Shown here: piece by piece, positions 31,001 through 44,291 of the stretch
Position numbering within the stretch: the stretch's first letter is position 1
Layout of the letters: the number at the start of each line of letters is the position of its first letter
Assembly: GCA_027475525.1 (NCBI GenBank)
Contig: JAMWFC010000120.1
Location: 453,395 to 517,394 of the forward strand
DNA: 64,000 nt
Direction: 5' to 3'
Origin: Macrolepiota albuminosa
Taxonomy: Eukaryota > Basidiomycota > Agaricomycetes > Agaricales > Agaricaceae
The notes under the pieces: model-generated
What the model was told of the DNA's origin: nothing
The model's database searches: none
Seen by the model: the letters and a program-made list of their open reading frames with translations, nothing else
Made by a program: the position numbers and the translations under genes

Positions 31001-34000
31001 TGGTTTAAGATCATGCGAGGCGTGAAAACTGGTGTCCACTAAATCGCGTTTTGGCCTCGGCCACATTCACACACTCCGAATACCTTCCACATGTGTCTGA
31101 GAGATATTGTACATTTAAATATTCATTATACACTCTTTTTCATTGAATAATATCTGTTTTTTTTCTTTTCTACTGAAAAACTGACCGAAAAACAAACGAA
31201 AAAGGCAAGTATTTGTCAGCCTTAGTCAGAAACTGTCAAAACTGACTAATCAATCATTCCCACGAAACGGTCGTCCCATATACTATAGATCAGCTGATGT
31301 GGCCATCAAGACTGCTGACCCTCATGCCGCTTTGTGCTTTAGATATTCCACTACTTCGAGTTTGAAAATATGTACAAGTAATTTGATATATTCTGTTGGA
31401 TCTATATAAGGTATATCGTGGCTCCTAGCAGCCAATAACTGTAGATGCTTTACTATTTAAAGCTGCAAATACTTTTGTGTTGATTCCTTTGTGACCAATG
31501 GATACTGATTCAGTACTAGCTGTAACTGGATAGACAGGATCAAATGCAACCTCTTACTTTCCTCATCATTTAAGGATTCCAGTTTGGACTCTAAGTCCAG
31601 AACTCTCCTGCAGCTGTTTGCCAACCCCTTCATGCAACTCTTGAGTGCACCTTTCCTCACTGTATGACATCATTGTCCTCCTTACTGACCATTATAGTTG
31701 GTCCTTGCTTCAGTCCATGTGTCATTGATGATGATGGTTCTGGTTCAGTGTCAGTGTCTGCCACATACTCCAATGTTGAAGACAGGCAAAGCACAGGGGA
31801 CAGAAACTGTCACTAAAGCTGAAGTCCAAGGTCAGAAAGAGTATTTATTGAGCAAAATAAAGTACTACTAACCTGAAGTCCAAAGTCAGAAAGAGTGAGG
31901 ACTTCAGATAATTTATCTATAGTTTATATACTGCTGGAAAACTATATACATGTGAATAAAGAATAATCACATAGAAGATACATGTGATAGAATGAACTTG
32001 GAGTAGAATGATGATCATAATAGATAGTGGAATGCATGTAACAAGGCAATTTCAACATCCAAATGCTGCTTTGTTGATGCAGTTTGGAATGGAGTGCTGT
32101 GCGTGAAAGTGCTGTTTTGCACCATTTCCAAATACTGGGTAAAGTCTGGTTGACCTTCAGGCTGGACAGATGAGCTCTTGGGCAATACCAGGTACATCAA
32201 TAAAGGCATTTGGCTTGCTGGCAGCGATACTCCTGAGACCATGGATCTCTCCTCTGGTTTACTACCAGGCTGTACAATGGACATTATGGATAGCCCACTT
32301 AGCATTCCAAAGCTTGTGCTAACATTGTGAGGTATCTTTTCATCCTGCTTTGGTGGGGGCTGGTAAGTAGATGTGGGTTGTGTCATGACAGCTTGAGACA
32401 CAGGTGGGTCACCTGTATTTGGGGCTGGGAAAGAGGGTTCTAGATTAAGAGAGCTAGTCATAAAAACATGTTTTTAACATGATGCTAACAGAAATTGAGA
32501 GTTTTTGTGATAAGTTGCCTAGTCAGTAACAAGCCTAGAGTCTAAAGCTGATAGCAGAAGATTTAAAAAAATGTAACCATTGGTTATAAGCTAGAACTAT
32601 CTTGTGTGTATCATACAGTGCTAAATTAGACTGCAGTATTGGATTTGACTAAAACTAGAGTAAATACAAGATGTTATCTTATATAATACTATATGTTGTG
32701 CTAATAGTGTCCTTGATGCATGACAATCTGTTACATTCCAATTGGTCAGGCTACTCTGGAGTATGGTTAGAAAATTCTCAACAGATGTTGTAAGTGCTAA
32801 TGTCAGCACTAAACATCATATCAATTTCTGATAGGTTAAAATATCAGGCTTCAGTATATCCTGTGCTATTGTTATTGATTCTTTATACTTCTGATTGAGG
32901 TGCCTCAACAAATGGCAGCATCTAATGCTAATCCCTTTTGGAATTGATTAGGATTTGGTCAAAGTCACCTCTCTGCCATCATGCTAGCATTATATGTTCT
33001 GAGCCTCCTAAATCCTTGAAGTCAATGGATAGTGTATGCTAAAGGACTGACAAATGGTGGTTGAGACTGATAAGTAAAGCTTATAACAAAGCATTAAAGC
33101 CAGAGATATCCTGTGTCTAAGAAGGTTGCTCAAGTCTTCAGACTGACAATTGTTGGTAGGCCTATAGTGTCCCTTAATGTACTCAGCCCAAGGAGAAGCC
33201 TATCAATGGCACTACAGGAGGGGTGGGAAGAAGCTCCCATAGACATTGAGATGTGAAATGAGTCCAGTTAGGAAGAGAAGGAGAAGGCTGAAGTGGTGGC
33301 AATAAAAGGGGATAAGAATGCTAAGAGTAAAGAAGATGAGACTTTGGCAATACAGAGAGAAGGTGCAGAGGAGGAGGTACCAAGGGAGAAGCTCAAGTGG
33401 TAGTGGTTACCACCTTATAGGACCACTGCCTCATGGGCAAGAGAAGTCTCTGATAAGGAAGACCTTGCTGGCTTGGAGCCTTGTCTGCATGTAGTTGCCA
33501 GAATTAAACCTGCTTAGACTCTCCCACCACAGCTGACTATTACTGGCAATGCTTTCAACTGGCTGAGTCAAGACTTAGTCTATTTTGTTGTAGCACTGCA
33601 TCCTCATGAGATGTTGAAGAGGTTTGCTAAGAGAGTGGCAACAATGGAGGAGGTGATGGTAAGAGAACAGGAGTGCATCTGGGCTCAGCTCATGGCACTG
33701 AGACTTTGGTACTCCAATCTAAGGCATAGTTTTGCCATGTTATAGCATTATCAAGATGACTGTCAAACTGGCATAGACTGGCAGACTATCAACAATATTC
33801 AGCCCAGCAACCTTTTGCCTCTTTGCAACTCTTTCTTGCTGATCTTAGATGATAGCTTATCAATAGATGATGATAGTAATTAGATGAATCTTAGCATGGA
33901 TAGGCCATTTATTTTATAGCTTTTTGTACTCCCACCTTATTTTGTATGTATAATTTTGGATCTGTTTTTAAGTGAACTGAATAAAATGATAAGAGAAATG

Positions 34001-34269
34001 CAAAGGGAAACACTCAGTAAGTTATCATAGCAAAAAACCCTTGATAAGAGTTGCACAAAGCGCTAAACATTGGTGACACACTAGTGATGCATCTTGATTA
34101 TATAAGAAAATGTCTGTAAAGTATAGTACAGTAAGTGTCAGCAAGAAAGATAAGTAAAGTAAGTAATAGAAAGAAAGAGCTTAACATTATTGTATAATAT
34201 TTTCTAGTTGTTTTCTTCTTCAAATATAGTCAGCAAGTCATTATTGTTCAATAACTCTGTTTCTTCAAG
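31001..34269. other. AT-rich decayed transposon DNA, no intact gene
   Basis: Only short frames are present, none with a recognisable domain. A 24-base motif (CTGAAGTCCAAGGTCAGAAA and four more) is repeated at about 31818 and, with one change, at about 31872. At 33611-33744 on the plus strand a short frame encodes a helical Met/Glu-rich segment (MEEVMVREQECIWAQL) ending at TAG, resembling debris of a retroelement protein. The 148-codon frame at 32015-32461 (-) is Ser/Pro/Gln-rich and unassigned. Confidence 0.4.
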
Positions 34270-34499
34270 TTCTCAGAGTTTAGTAGTATTGATATCTAGC
34301 ACCTCAAGCAGCAAGTCAATTTGTTTTCTGACAAGGTATGGCAACAAATGAAAAATGGCAATGAATCTGTGCAAGACTGAGCCATCTAGTTTACAAAGCA
34401 CATAAGCACCTTCATGGTTATGAGAGATAATTACCAAAAGCCTTAGATAGTGTGGTGGCATCTTTTTGTTGTGGGACATCTCTATTTTAGAGTTGCACA

Positions 34500-36620
34500 T
34501 AAGCACTAGCACTCCTTTCAGGAAGTTTTAATCTTTGATGGTGGCACTATGGTTTGTTTTGAACTGGAGAACTGCTTGGTGATGGGCACTAAAAACCACT
34601 TTCTGAAGTTGCTCTAAGTCTTCTTTTCTCCATTGAAGGGCAATGGCTTGTCTGACAATCAGGTTGGTAGTTGCTAAGATGCTATTGGGGGCTGGTTAGA
34701 GGTATGTGGATTCTATGATGTTAGCAGGAAATAGAGGGTAGGTGCTAGTAGCCATGTAATAGAGAGAACAATATATGCACTTACAAATTGTGACTCTTTC
34801 TGACCAAAAGACTAAGTATGTTGCTTCACTCCAACAAGATTTGTCACCATTGACTGCCTTGAAGAGTGCCTGCCAAACATCAAAATAAGGTCTCTCTACC
34901 AAGCTATTGGCATGCTTGTTATAGCCTGATACCCAGATGTGATGAATATTGTACTTTTTGGCAAGATATGTTAGCACTTTAGTTATTGATGCACTGTTGT
35001 CCATGACAATCTTTCTTAGTACTCTCTAATAGCAAATGATATTTTTAAATAACCACTTAGTGACTGCTTCAGTATTTTTTCCTTGAAGCATTTAAAAAAT
35101 AGGCCAGTAGATTAGTAAACAGCAACCTTGAAGAATGTATTTGTAATGACCTAACTTGGGCATGTGCATAGTATCAATATAAATTTTACTGAAGAGAGAA
35201 GCTGGCATTGCAACAGTTGGCAGCATAAGTACTTGGCAGGTTTGTTGAATTTGACAGAGGTGGCAAGTCCAAATGTACCAGGTGACATCAGCACTAGCAT
35301 GTGGCTACTAAAATTGCTCCAAGAGAAAGGCCTGGGTAGCATAGAGACCTCTATGTCCAAGCTCATTGTGCATAGTGTGCAAAATTTGTAGGCAACCATC
35401 AGGCTTGATGACCAGCTTATGAGCACCATCTCAATTTTGTTGCCAAAAGCAGTTGTTGGCAAAGAAGAAGTGTGTAGTATAATGGATAAATGTGGCATAT
35501 TGTTTGTTGGTAAGGTCTGCCAGTCACTTGAGGTCTTGAATCCATTGTTCAACTATTACCAAACACTTGTCTTCCATTTTTGCCTTAGCAGATCATGGTA
35601 TAGCATTGTATATCAGATTTTAGCTATCCTCTCTTAGCAGGTAAGGCTCCTGTATGATTTTCACTAGAGAGGAATCTTGGCTGAAGATGCTTGCTATGTA
35701 GAAAGTAAGCAGCATGCTAAAGGCCTCAAGTTAGTAAGGGACAATGGGATGTAAAAGGATGCTGGTTGACTGTTGCCAATACAGAAGTGGAATCAGTTGT
35801 TGGATAGATGCATAAAGCCATGCAATTGGTAAACCCAGTCCTCGAAATCACTATCTTCCTGTAGGTCTGCTGCTAGGTCACCAGATTGCCATGGTCATCT
35901 AAGAGTCCATCTGGTCTGTAACAGGAGCTCTTGATATGAACCAACTCAAAATGAAACATGAAGATGGCTACTACTCAACAATTCATACTAGCAGATGGCT
36001 GGATGTCAGGATTCTGAAGTATGCCTTTGATATACCTAGCATTGACTTTTACAATAAGGTTCTGCATGCCAATCAGATACATCTTTAGTAACTGAAAGGC
36101 TTTAAAGAGTCCATAAAGCTCTAGCTTGAGCTGACTACAGTGGGATTCTCAGTTGTTTAGCATAATAGATCCAAAGTGGTTGTAGCATTGTTGTTTCCAA
36201 TTGTTGCTAAGGCATTGGCACAAGAAAGTAGCCAATGGCAATGTATGAGGTATCTACCGCTAAGATAACAGGGTCAGCAGAAGCATAGTCAATGAGGATA
36301 AAAGGTTTGGTGTCTTGTAAGGCTTTTACTAGGTCTTGTTGGGCATTGATCTGGTCTGGCCCAAATTCAAAGGGCTCATTGGTGCAGGTGAGTTGGTTAA
36401 GGGCATGTGCATGATAAGCAAAGTTTTTGATGAAAATCAGGAGCATGCCAACAGTACTGAGAAAGGCATATACTTCAGAAAGATCATGGCAAGGACCCCA
36501 TTGTTCCAGAAATGCTAGGCAAGACTTGTCAGGAATGTGCCCAGCCAGAATACAGACTGTGTTGATGTTGGCACCCCTATCTAGCCACCATCTGAACCTC
36601 TCAGCCCTATCCTGCTCCAT
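34500..36620 (-). pseudogene. Element D: remains of a second Ty3/Gypsy pol
   Basis: Minus strand, domains in pol order but broken by many stops. At 36620-36207 the end of reverse transcriptase (GPCHDLSEVYAFLSTVG, FIKNFAYHAHALNQLT) leads into RNase H (PVILAVDTSYIAIGY). At about 35430-35240 an integrase zinc module reads H(N)ELGH ... C-x2-C. At 35004-34696 part of the integrase core keeps Asp of MDNSASI and Glu of SLVERP at normal spacing. No LTRs were found. Its motifs differ from those of elements A, B and C, so it is a separate lineage. Confidence 0.68.
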
Positions 36621-37621
36621 CCCTGTCTTGGCATTGACATCAGACAGGTCAGCTGGTCTTTAGACCCACTCTACTTGCCAGCAGGCCTTTATGCTATTGA
36701 CTGGCTTGCTCATACTGATTGTTGCTTAATTATTAGTGCTTAGTACATACTGGCCCTGTTAGTCAATATGTCATAGTCATAGTATGTCTGATGTAGTATA
36801 TAAGTAGGATAGATGGATGAAACATTCTCAGTCCTGGCAATAGCATTGCTTCTGGGTCTATACACTAGCATAACTGTGAGCTCCTCGGTGATGATCTTGC
36901 CATCTGTCTTCACTCTTCTGCTCTGCTCTTTGTCTGCCAGCTGCTTGTTACTGTGCTTGCTTGATGCTCACTCCCCTTGGTGGTGGGCTTGAGTGGTTGA
37001 TACATCTGCTTGGCTTTTTACAATAGAGTGCCTCTTTACAATGACCTATTCTTTATCTGTCCTCTCAGCTTTTTTTTACTGCCCCAACTCTCTTGGCCCT
37101 GCCAACAGCTTATGACAGACCATTGGATCATGTTCTAGGACATCTGATCACTGAACACATCAACTTCCTTCTCCATTAGGCTTTTTTTAATCATAACCTC
37201 TCTTTCAAGCCCTGACCCCCTCAAAAACACTCCTGAGTTCTTCTAACTAGATAAAAGCCCCTGCTTAATCTGTTTTAATTTCTTTATCTCAGAAGACTAT
37301 TTCTACTGTCAATGATGATAATATTTTGAATAGCAATAGTAATGCTAATATCTTATTGGACTATGTACATTTTTAAAATTGAACATCAATATTCCATATA
37401 TATTAATCTTTATTTTAATACAAGCTACAAAAAATACTAACACCAATGCAAATACATGTTTATAATTGAAAATTATTGTTAGGTTCCACTGACAAAGAGG
37501 CCTTTCTAATAAAGCAATGCTAATAAAGCAATGCCCTTACAATGTGGACTCAAGTGCTGAACTACATGTACTTGAGGTGTCTGATGCTTTGAGATATATT
37601 ACAGGACTTTAGATGGCAGAA
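36621..37621. other. AT-rich spacer between elements D and C
   Basis: No gene or domain seen. A 14-base unit (TAATAAAGCAATGC) is duplicated in tandem at about 37508-37535, close to the 5' LTR of element C. Confidence 0.4.
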
Positions 37622-37803
37622 TGTAAGCATACCACTTATAAGTTGTTTGGCAGAATCAAAGAAGACTGTGAACTCTAATCAGATTGAGGAAGTAGGTATA
37701 AATAGGGAGTATGGTAGACAGAATTAGTTAGTTTTCCCTTTTCAAATAATATCTTGTTCCAGTTATTGAGTGTCTTAGTAAAGTCAGAATCAATCTGCTT
37801 ACA
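37622..37803 (+). repeat. Element C 5' LTR
   Basis: Begins TGTAAGC and ends GCTTACA, a 7-bp terminal inverted repeat with TG...CA ends. Matches 42979-43165 for most of its length. Confidence 0.88.
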
Positions 37804-38399
37804 CTTTTTTTTAACTTGCACAAGATATTGTCTTCATGGTTTACCATCCATCAGATACTTCAGCTTCAAGTGAAACGTTGGGGGAGTTGAAGTGATGTGA
37901 GGTTTGTTTAGTGCTGTCGTTGGAGAAGTAGTGGCAGCTTTTGCAGAAGAAGGTCTTCATTGGCTATAAGAGCTGATACATTGGGGGCCCCAAAGTTATT
38001 GAGGCACCTTCATAAAGGTCATTGCCTACTAGTCATTGCACTCTGGCTCACATGCATGTGCAAGCTCAGCATAATTTTTGTTCTTGTACTTGCCCTCATT
38101 CCCATTCTTATTCATGTCTTTGTTTTTAGTCTCGTCCCTGTTCTCATGATTACACGACTTTGTATCCTCATACTGGCATTACCACCCATGTTTTTGACAT
38201 GCCTCATCCTCAATTGCAAGTTTTGATTCCAGAATCCTCATTCTTGACAGTCCCAAGTTCATCATCTCCGTTTTCATCAGATTCCAAAAATAAAAAAGTA
38301 TGGCTGCATACAGCAACGATAGTTATGGCTAAGACAGGTCTTGCAAGTTACACAGTGGAGATTAGCCAAATCTCAGCAAGCCACACACCTATCATTGGA

Positions 38400-39876
38400 T
38401 GAGGATCCATTGGACCTCGACAACTCAATGCTTTTAAATACAGTGCAAAACAATTCTTTAGTCACAAGGGTATTAAGGAGGAGAAGTGGGTAGAGAAGGT
38501 CATATATAACATTGACTCATTGGATGTGCATGCATGAGTCAAGAAAAATGAGGAGGAGTTAAGCAAGCTCACATTCTCAATGTTTATGGCACATTTAAGG
38601 AGTTTGGTCTTGGCGATGGACTAGGCTTGGGAGGTTGCTCAGGGGTTGATGATGAAACAATGGGAGGATGAGAATTTCAGGGAGTGGGCTAGTAACTTGA
38701 GGAAGGCGAATGACATGCTCAGCACGTACCCACATTTTTACATTGCTCTCAACAAGATGTGTGATCATTTCTTACTGCATTGCTAGGATAACCTAAAGCA
38801 GGAATACACCTTCTCCAACAAGGATGATTGTTTGAATGAAATCAAGGATTTTCATGCCTGGTTGTGGGCTGTTTCTGATCTTGACATTGTATTAAAAGAT
38901 CGTAAAGACCAGTTAAGTAAACATTTGGCTAATTTGATTGCTCAATCCACCAAATTGCATTTGAAGAATGTCACAAATATTGTGAAATCTGCTGGCACAG
39001 GGAATTTGACAGTCGGCCATTCAGAAAGTGGAGGCAAGGGCAGTCCTTTGGTTGCAACAATGTCAGCTTTGCACATGTATGTGTGCTCACAGCTGAAGAG
39101 CATTCTCTTTTAGACATGCACAATGGATGTTAACAGTGCAGAAAGTTGTATATGAGTCATCATGCTAGGGATTGCCCTGACAGTGAGAAGCCATTGACAC
39201 TTGCAGAGTATAAATCACACAAACTTACTCCAGCCTTTGCTGTGGAGGCACAAGCCAAGTTCTTGAAAGGTAAGGGGAAAGAGAGTAGGATGGGTAGTAA
39301 GAGAGCAGCAGCAATTACAGTGGCAGCTGTGTTCAAAAACTCCTCAGACAAAAAAAATAGCAGTGACGCAGGATCCAAGTACATAATTGCTCTACATCTG
39401 AAATACTCCTGCTTCATCTTGGCATCTTCTATTACTCCCACCTTGGTTGAGAATATGCTAATTGACATGGTGCCCCACCAGCACTGATTTTTTCAACACT
39501 TGTAAATAAGCTGGGACTGCCTACACACAAGTTATGACATCTATTCAAAGTTTTGGCTGTGTTTGCAAAGAAGAGTCAAGAGTCAGAAGTGTTATCAAAA
39601 TATGTTAAGATTGTAGTTGTATCCCTGTGCACACAGTGGCATTTCTATGTGCAAATATTTATTGTCTGTCCAAATTTACATTCTGATCTGATACTGGGCC
39701 TCAATTTTTTAAGAAAGAATCATTTTGTAGTTGATCCATTGTTACGTTTAGCAATCAATGTCAATACAAACTTTGATCTGTTACATCCACCTGAGAAGAA
39801 GCCTAAGCATCTTAATCCTCATGTGAAGCGTAGATTGAGTAAGGTGGCAGCAAAATGGGAGAAAGAGGAGATTTAG
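38400..39876 (+). pseudogene. Element C gag and protease remains
   Basis: The capsid region (about 38430-39110) is broken by stops but keeps gag-like Trp/Leu spacing. A zinc knuckle at about 39140-39180 reads C-x2-L-x4-H-x4-C: the second Cys is lost. The protease keeps its C-terminal DLILGLNFLRKN motif (about 39685-39720). The expected catalytic DSG is replaced by DMV near 39465. Nonfunctional. Confidence 0.72.
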
Positions 39877-40038
39877 TTGGGAAAAGAACAAGCATAAGAG
39901 GACCAAAAAAAGGTTCATTTGAAGCTGGCCAACTTACTGGCAACAAAGGATTTCAATAAGGAATACATCAGTAATAGAGAGCCCTTTGTGTTGAAACTTG
40001 TAAAAGCACGCATCAAATAGCTTGCCTTCAAGAAGAGA

Positions 40039-41614
40039 TTGAAAAAGATGGATAGTAAAATAAAAAAACATTACGCTTCCTTGTTTCCAAATAACATTCT
40101 CCATGCGGATGAGTTGTCTACAAGCGTTTACCACAGAATTCAGATTAAGCCATTGCTAAGATCACAGTTGCTAGGAGTTACTCATGCCTACGCAAGTATT
40201 GTGACAGTTGGCAGACACTCATAAATCAGCATGTCATGGCAAGATGTATTTGTCCTTCATCTTCTCAATATGCAAGTCCATCTTTCATTATTCCTAAGTC
40301 AGATCCTACAGTTCTTCTCTGCTGGGTTAACGACTATCAAACCTTAAATGCAAATACTATTCTGAACAATTATCCTTTTCCAAGAATCAATGATATATTA
40401 GCGGATTGTTCATGCCCAGATACACAAATTTGAAGAAAATTTGACCTTATGAATGCATTCTTTCAGACATGTGTCCATTCTGATGACATCAAATATATGG
40501 CCACTGTTACTCCTTTCAGACTATGAGAGTGGGTGGTCAAGCTGATAGGTTTAAAGAATGCTCCTGCTACTCAACAACGCCAAGTGACTATGGCCTTGCA
40601 GGAGTTGATTGGAAAGATCTGTCATGTGTATTTGGATGATATTATCATTTGATCTAAGATGATCGAAGAACATCAAGAGAATGTCTGCAGGGTTCTTGAA
40701 GCCCTCAAGAAAGCATCCTTGTTCTGCTCATTAAAGAAAAGCGACCTCTTCTTAACAGAGATTGATTTCTTTGCCCATCACATTTTGGAGCATGGTATCA
40801 AAGTAGATGCATTGAAGGTCAAAAAGATCTTGGCGTGGCCTGTTCCACATAAGGCTAAACATGTTCAGCAATTTTTGGAGTTAGTCCATTATATTGCAGT
40901 CTTCTTGCTAGCACTGGCTAAACATATGTCTATCTTGACGCCTCTTACAAAGAAGGAGTTTAATATGGGCTTACCAAAGTGGTCAGAGGCTCATCAGCAG
41001 GCTTTCCAGGGTATTAAAGATCTTGTGGTAGGGAGGGATTGTTTGACTACAATAGAGCATGACAACTCAGGTAACAATAAAATATTTGTTACATGCAATG
41101 CAAGCAACTGCAGAACTGAAGTAGTCTTGTCTTTTGGGGAAACATAGACAGCAGCTAGGCCAGTTGCCTTTGATTCTCAACAATTGATGCCAGCAGAGAA
41201 GAATTATCCAATGCACAAGCATGAAATGCTTGCCATTGTGCGAGCCTTGCAAAAATAGAGAACAGACCTACTGGGGACTCATTTCAAAATTTATACCAAT
41301 TATAGACTCTTTTAAATTTTGACTCTCAGCATGAATTATCAAAACAACAGGCGAGATGAATGAAATTTTTATCTCAATACGATTACACAATTCATTACAT
41401 TCCTGGAAAGGATAACTCAGTCACCAACACACTTTCTCAATGGCCAGGTGAAGATACAGAGTGTTGTGTCACTCCAGTGATGCTGATTGAGAATGACAAG
41501 AATGTTCTGGATTCAATACGTAAGGATTATGCAGCCAACAGTTATACAAAACAGATACTGGATGACATGGACACAGGGTTGACTCCTCATAGAATTGAGA
41601 AAAGGATCAATTGA
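40039..41614 (+). pseudogene. Element C reverse transcriptase and RNase H remains
   Basis: The polymerase can be followed through several frames broken by stops: PSFIIPKSDPT, the DLMNAFFQT palm strand, the active-site VYLDDIII followed by a stop, and the FLELVHYIAVF connection. RNase H follows (FVTCNASN in place of the usual catalytic CDASN; EMLAIVRALQ). It ends in the YTIHYIPGKDNSVTNTLSQWP linker. The catalytic Asp of RNase H is Asn here. Confidence 0.8.
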
Positions 41615-41634
41615 TTGTCCCCAAGTTTTGAGAC

Positions 41635-42938
41635 TTGCATGAAAGTCTTTTCAAACTTATGCATGATGAATTGGATCATTTTGGTGCTAATAAGACATAT
41701 GCAGTGCTATGCTTCTCATACTACTGGCTGAACATGAGGTGTGATCTTGTCAAGGGGTACATTCTGTCTTGTGTTGACAGTCAGCACAAAAAGAGTTCCA
41801 CCAAGCGCCCTGCTGGACCCCTTCATCCCTTACCTGTTCCTGAGAGTAGATTTGGCTCCATGACCTTAAATTTTGTCAGCCCATTGCCACCAGACAAGGG
41901 TTTTGATCAATTCTGCTTTATGACCTGCCATGCTGGAGTGGATGTTCAAATATCACCTTGTTACTCTTCACAAACTGGGGAAGAATTTGCCCACATTTTT
42001 TTCTGTGACTGGTATTGTGAAACAGACTTCTGTATGAAATTATCATGGATCGAGATACACTATTTATATCAGCCTTTTGGTGAGCTCTGATAAGGTTAAT
42101 AGGCATCAAGCACAAAATGTCAACATCTTTTCACCCTCAAACTGATGGTGCTTCAGAATGTTCTAATAAAACCATTGTTCAATGTATTCATTATCACGTC
42201 AATCATTTACCAGGCTGAGTAAAGGTATTGCCCTGTATCAGATTCGGTATCATGAACATAGTAAATGCATCCACCAGGTTCTCTCCTTTCCAACTAAAGT
42301 CAGGTTTTTCACCTTGTATTATTTTGCCCTTGTTTCCTCTGCCGTCTATTGACACTCCTGCAGACAATCTTGCCTTACGTGTTTTGAAGGAGATTGAATC
42401 AAATTTTTTGGAGGCCATGGATAACCTTATGACAACAAAAATCTCTCAGGTGCATCAGGCAAATAAGTCTTGTGGACCCAAAATTCCTTATGCAGTCGGA
42501 GACAGGATTATGCTATTGACAACAAATAGGTGACATGAGTACATGCAGAAAAAGGACAGAAGAGTGGCAAAATTCATGCCACATCAGGACAGCCCATACA
42601 CCATCATTGAATCTTTTCCAGAGTCTTCTGAATATGTCTTAAACTTACCAAAAGACATGGAAATTCTTAATTGTTTCCATTCAAGCTTACTGTTGCCGCT
42701 TGTCACAAATGATGATGACCTTTTTCCATCTTGGAGGCTCAAAATGCCCGGACCAGTTCTAACAGAAGATGGACAATCAGAACACTTTATTGATTGCATT
42801 ATTGACAAGTGTAGGAGGGGGAGGGGTATGCAATATTTAGTGAGATGGCGTGGTTATGGTCCAGATCACAATAAATGGAAGTGTGGACACAAGATGGAAG
42901 ATATGATGGCCTTAGATAAATGGGAGGTGAGAAAATGA
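41635..42938 (+). pseudogene. Element C integrase and chromodomain remains
   Basis: The H-H-C-C zinc module starts at 41635 (HDELDHFGANKTY). The core motif reads MTLNFVSPLPPDKGFDQ, with the first catalytic Asp changed to Asn. Stops near 42088-42110 break the core. The C-terminal part resumes at 42228, and a chromodomain-like segment (EHFIDCIID ... YLVRWRGYGPDHNKW) lies at about 42779-42890. Its last aromatic-Glu-Pro step is lost. Confidence 0.8.
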
Positions 42939-42978
42939 TCCTTAGGGAGTGGATAAGAATTTTCAGAGGGAGGGTGAG

Positions 42979-43165
42979 TGTAAGCGTACTGCTTACAAGT
43001 TGTTTGGCAGAATCGAAGAGAGGGGCAAGGGATTGATCAAAGACTGTGAACTCTAATCAGATTGAGGAAGTAGGTATAAATAGGGGGTATGGTAGACAGA
43101 ATTAGTTAGTTTTCCCTTTTCAAATGATATCTTGTTCCAGTTATCGAGTGTCTCAGTGAAGTCAG
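42979..43165 (+). repeat. Element C 3' LTR, truncated
   Basis: Starts TGTAAGCGTACTGC and matches the 5' LTR up to GTCAG at 43165, where homology stops. The final 16 or so bases, including GCTTACA, are missing. It carries a roughly 25-bp insertion (near 43016-43040) absent from the 5' copy. Confidence 0.85.
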
Positions 43166-43176
43166 GCAAATCTGGG

Positions 43177-43236
43177 GTTGAACAACTTGCTCTGAGGTTG
43201 AACAACTTGGTCGGAGGTTAAACAACTTGCTCCAGG
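43177..43236 (+). repeat. Three tandem 20-bp units
   Basis: GTTGAACAACTTGCTCTGAG and two diverged copies at 43197 and 43217 follow directly after the truncated 3' LTR of element C. A small minisatellite that may mark the break that removed the LTR end. Confidence 0.85.
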
Positions 43237-44291
43237 GTTAGAATGAACAGGCTGAGTAAGTAAGTTGAAGTCAAGTCAAGGAGGGAGTCCTAGATGAGAC
43301 TGAGGTTAGTATTTTAAAGTTGCAAAATGCATACCAGACAAATATTTACAATGGGGCACACAAAGAGAACAGAGAAAATGAGATAGTATTTAGCAATATC
43401 AATACTAAGGTACAAGAATGATAACTATGGGCCTTTATACAATGGATATGTACACTGGATATCTGAAGGGTTTCTGAAGTGTCTACAATGGCTCTCAGGG
43501 ATTCTATGTGTGGTGGCAGGTCAGGGAAGCAGCTGTATATGGAGGAATCATGCCTATGGGACACACAATCAGCAGGTTGAAAGTGCTAGGGAATGTGTGT
43601 GATGGTAGGAGTGATCCAAGGTGCCCAGTAGGGTGGTGATGCATGTAGTGGTGGGGTGACATGCATGATGGCAGGGGTTGGTCAAGGTGCTTGGTTGAGG
43701 AGGTGGATGCTGAGGTCCAGTGGTGGCTCCAGGAAGGTCCCAGGGGTGGTTCCTGGAGAGGGGTCATGACAATTATATGAATTTATAGTAGGGACTGCTC
43801 AATGAAGTACCAATGGAGAGCTTAAGAGTGAATCAATATCAAACAAGTTAAAAATCATTCTACAATGAAAAAAAGTTTACTAAAAGTATCAAGCATAAAA
43901 TTAGAAATAATGACAATAATAACAAAGTTAGCATAATACTTTGAACTCTGCATTTATAACTAGTTGATATCTTTTTTGCTCAGTATCTCCTTTTGAAAGA
44001 CAAAAGAGAAGATATTGAACATATGGATATTTATGTGAGTTACTGGGAGTGGACGCTGTGTATAGGAGATTTGAGGGCTTTGAGATATGCGCTGAAGGCA
44101 TGCATTGTACCTCAATGCTGAAATCTAACAATACAATATCTCCAGATCATCCCCCAGTCCGTACATGTCATCAAATTATTCATGCGCCTGATCGGTGCAT
44201 AGGTATATTAGTTGTGCTGTAAAGTTACATTTAAAAAAAACTCATTACATAACATACGCCTCAAGGATCCCCAATGACGAAAAAGAAAGGT
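43237..44291. other. Boundary between transposon island and host genes
   Basis: No gene recognised. Short frames (for example 43504-43767 minus, His/Ser-rich) have no domain. From 44292 on, the gene structure is that of ordinary host DNA. Confidence 0.4.

Larger units (their letters stand above)
37622..43165 (+). mobile_element. Element C: old, AT-rich Ty3/Gypsy retrotransposon
   Basis: A 182-bp 5' LTR and a 187-bp truncated 3' LTR enclose gag, protease, reverse transcriptase, RNase H, integrase and chromodomain remains in the plus orientation. A purine-rich tract (about 42965-42978) abuts the 3' LTR, as a polypurine tract should. Almost every domain has stops and substitutions at catalytic residues. 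The bases are clearly AT-richer than in elements A and B, fitting long decay. No target duplication is visible because the 3' LTR lacks its end. Confidence 0.88.
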
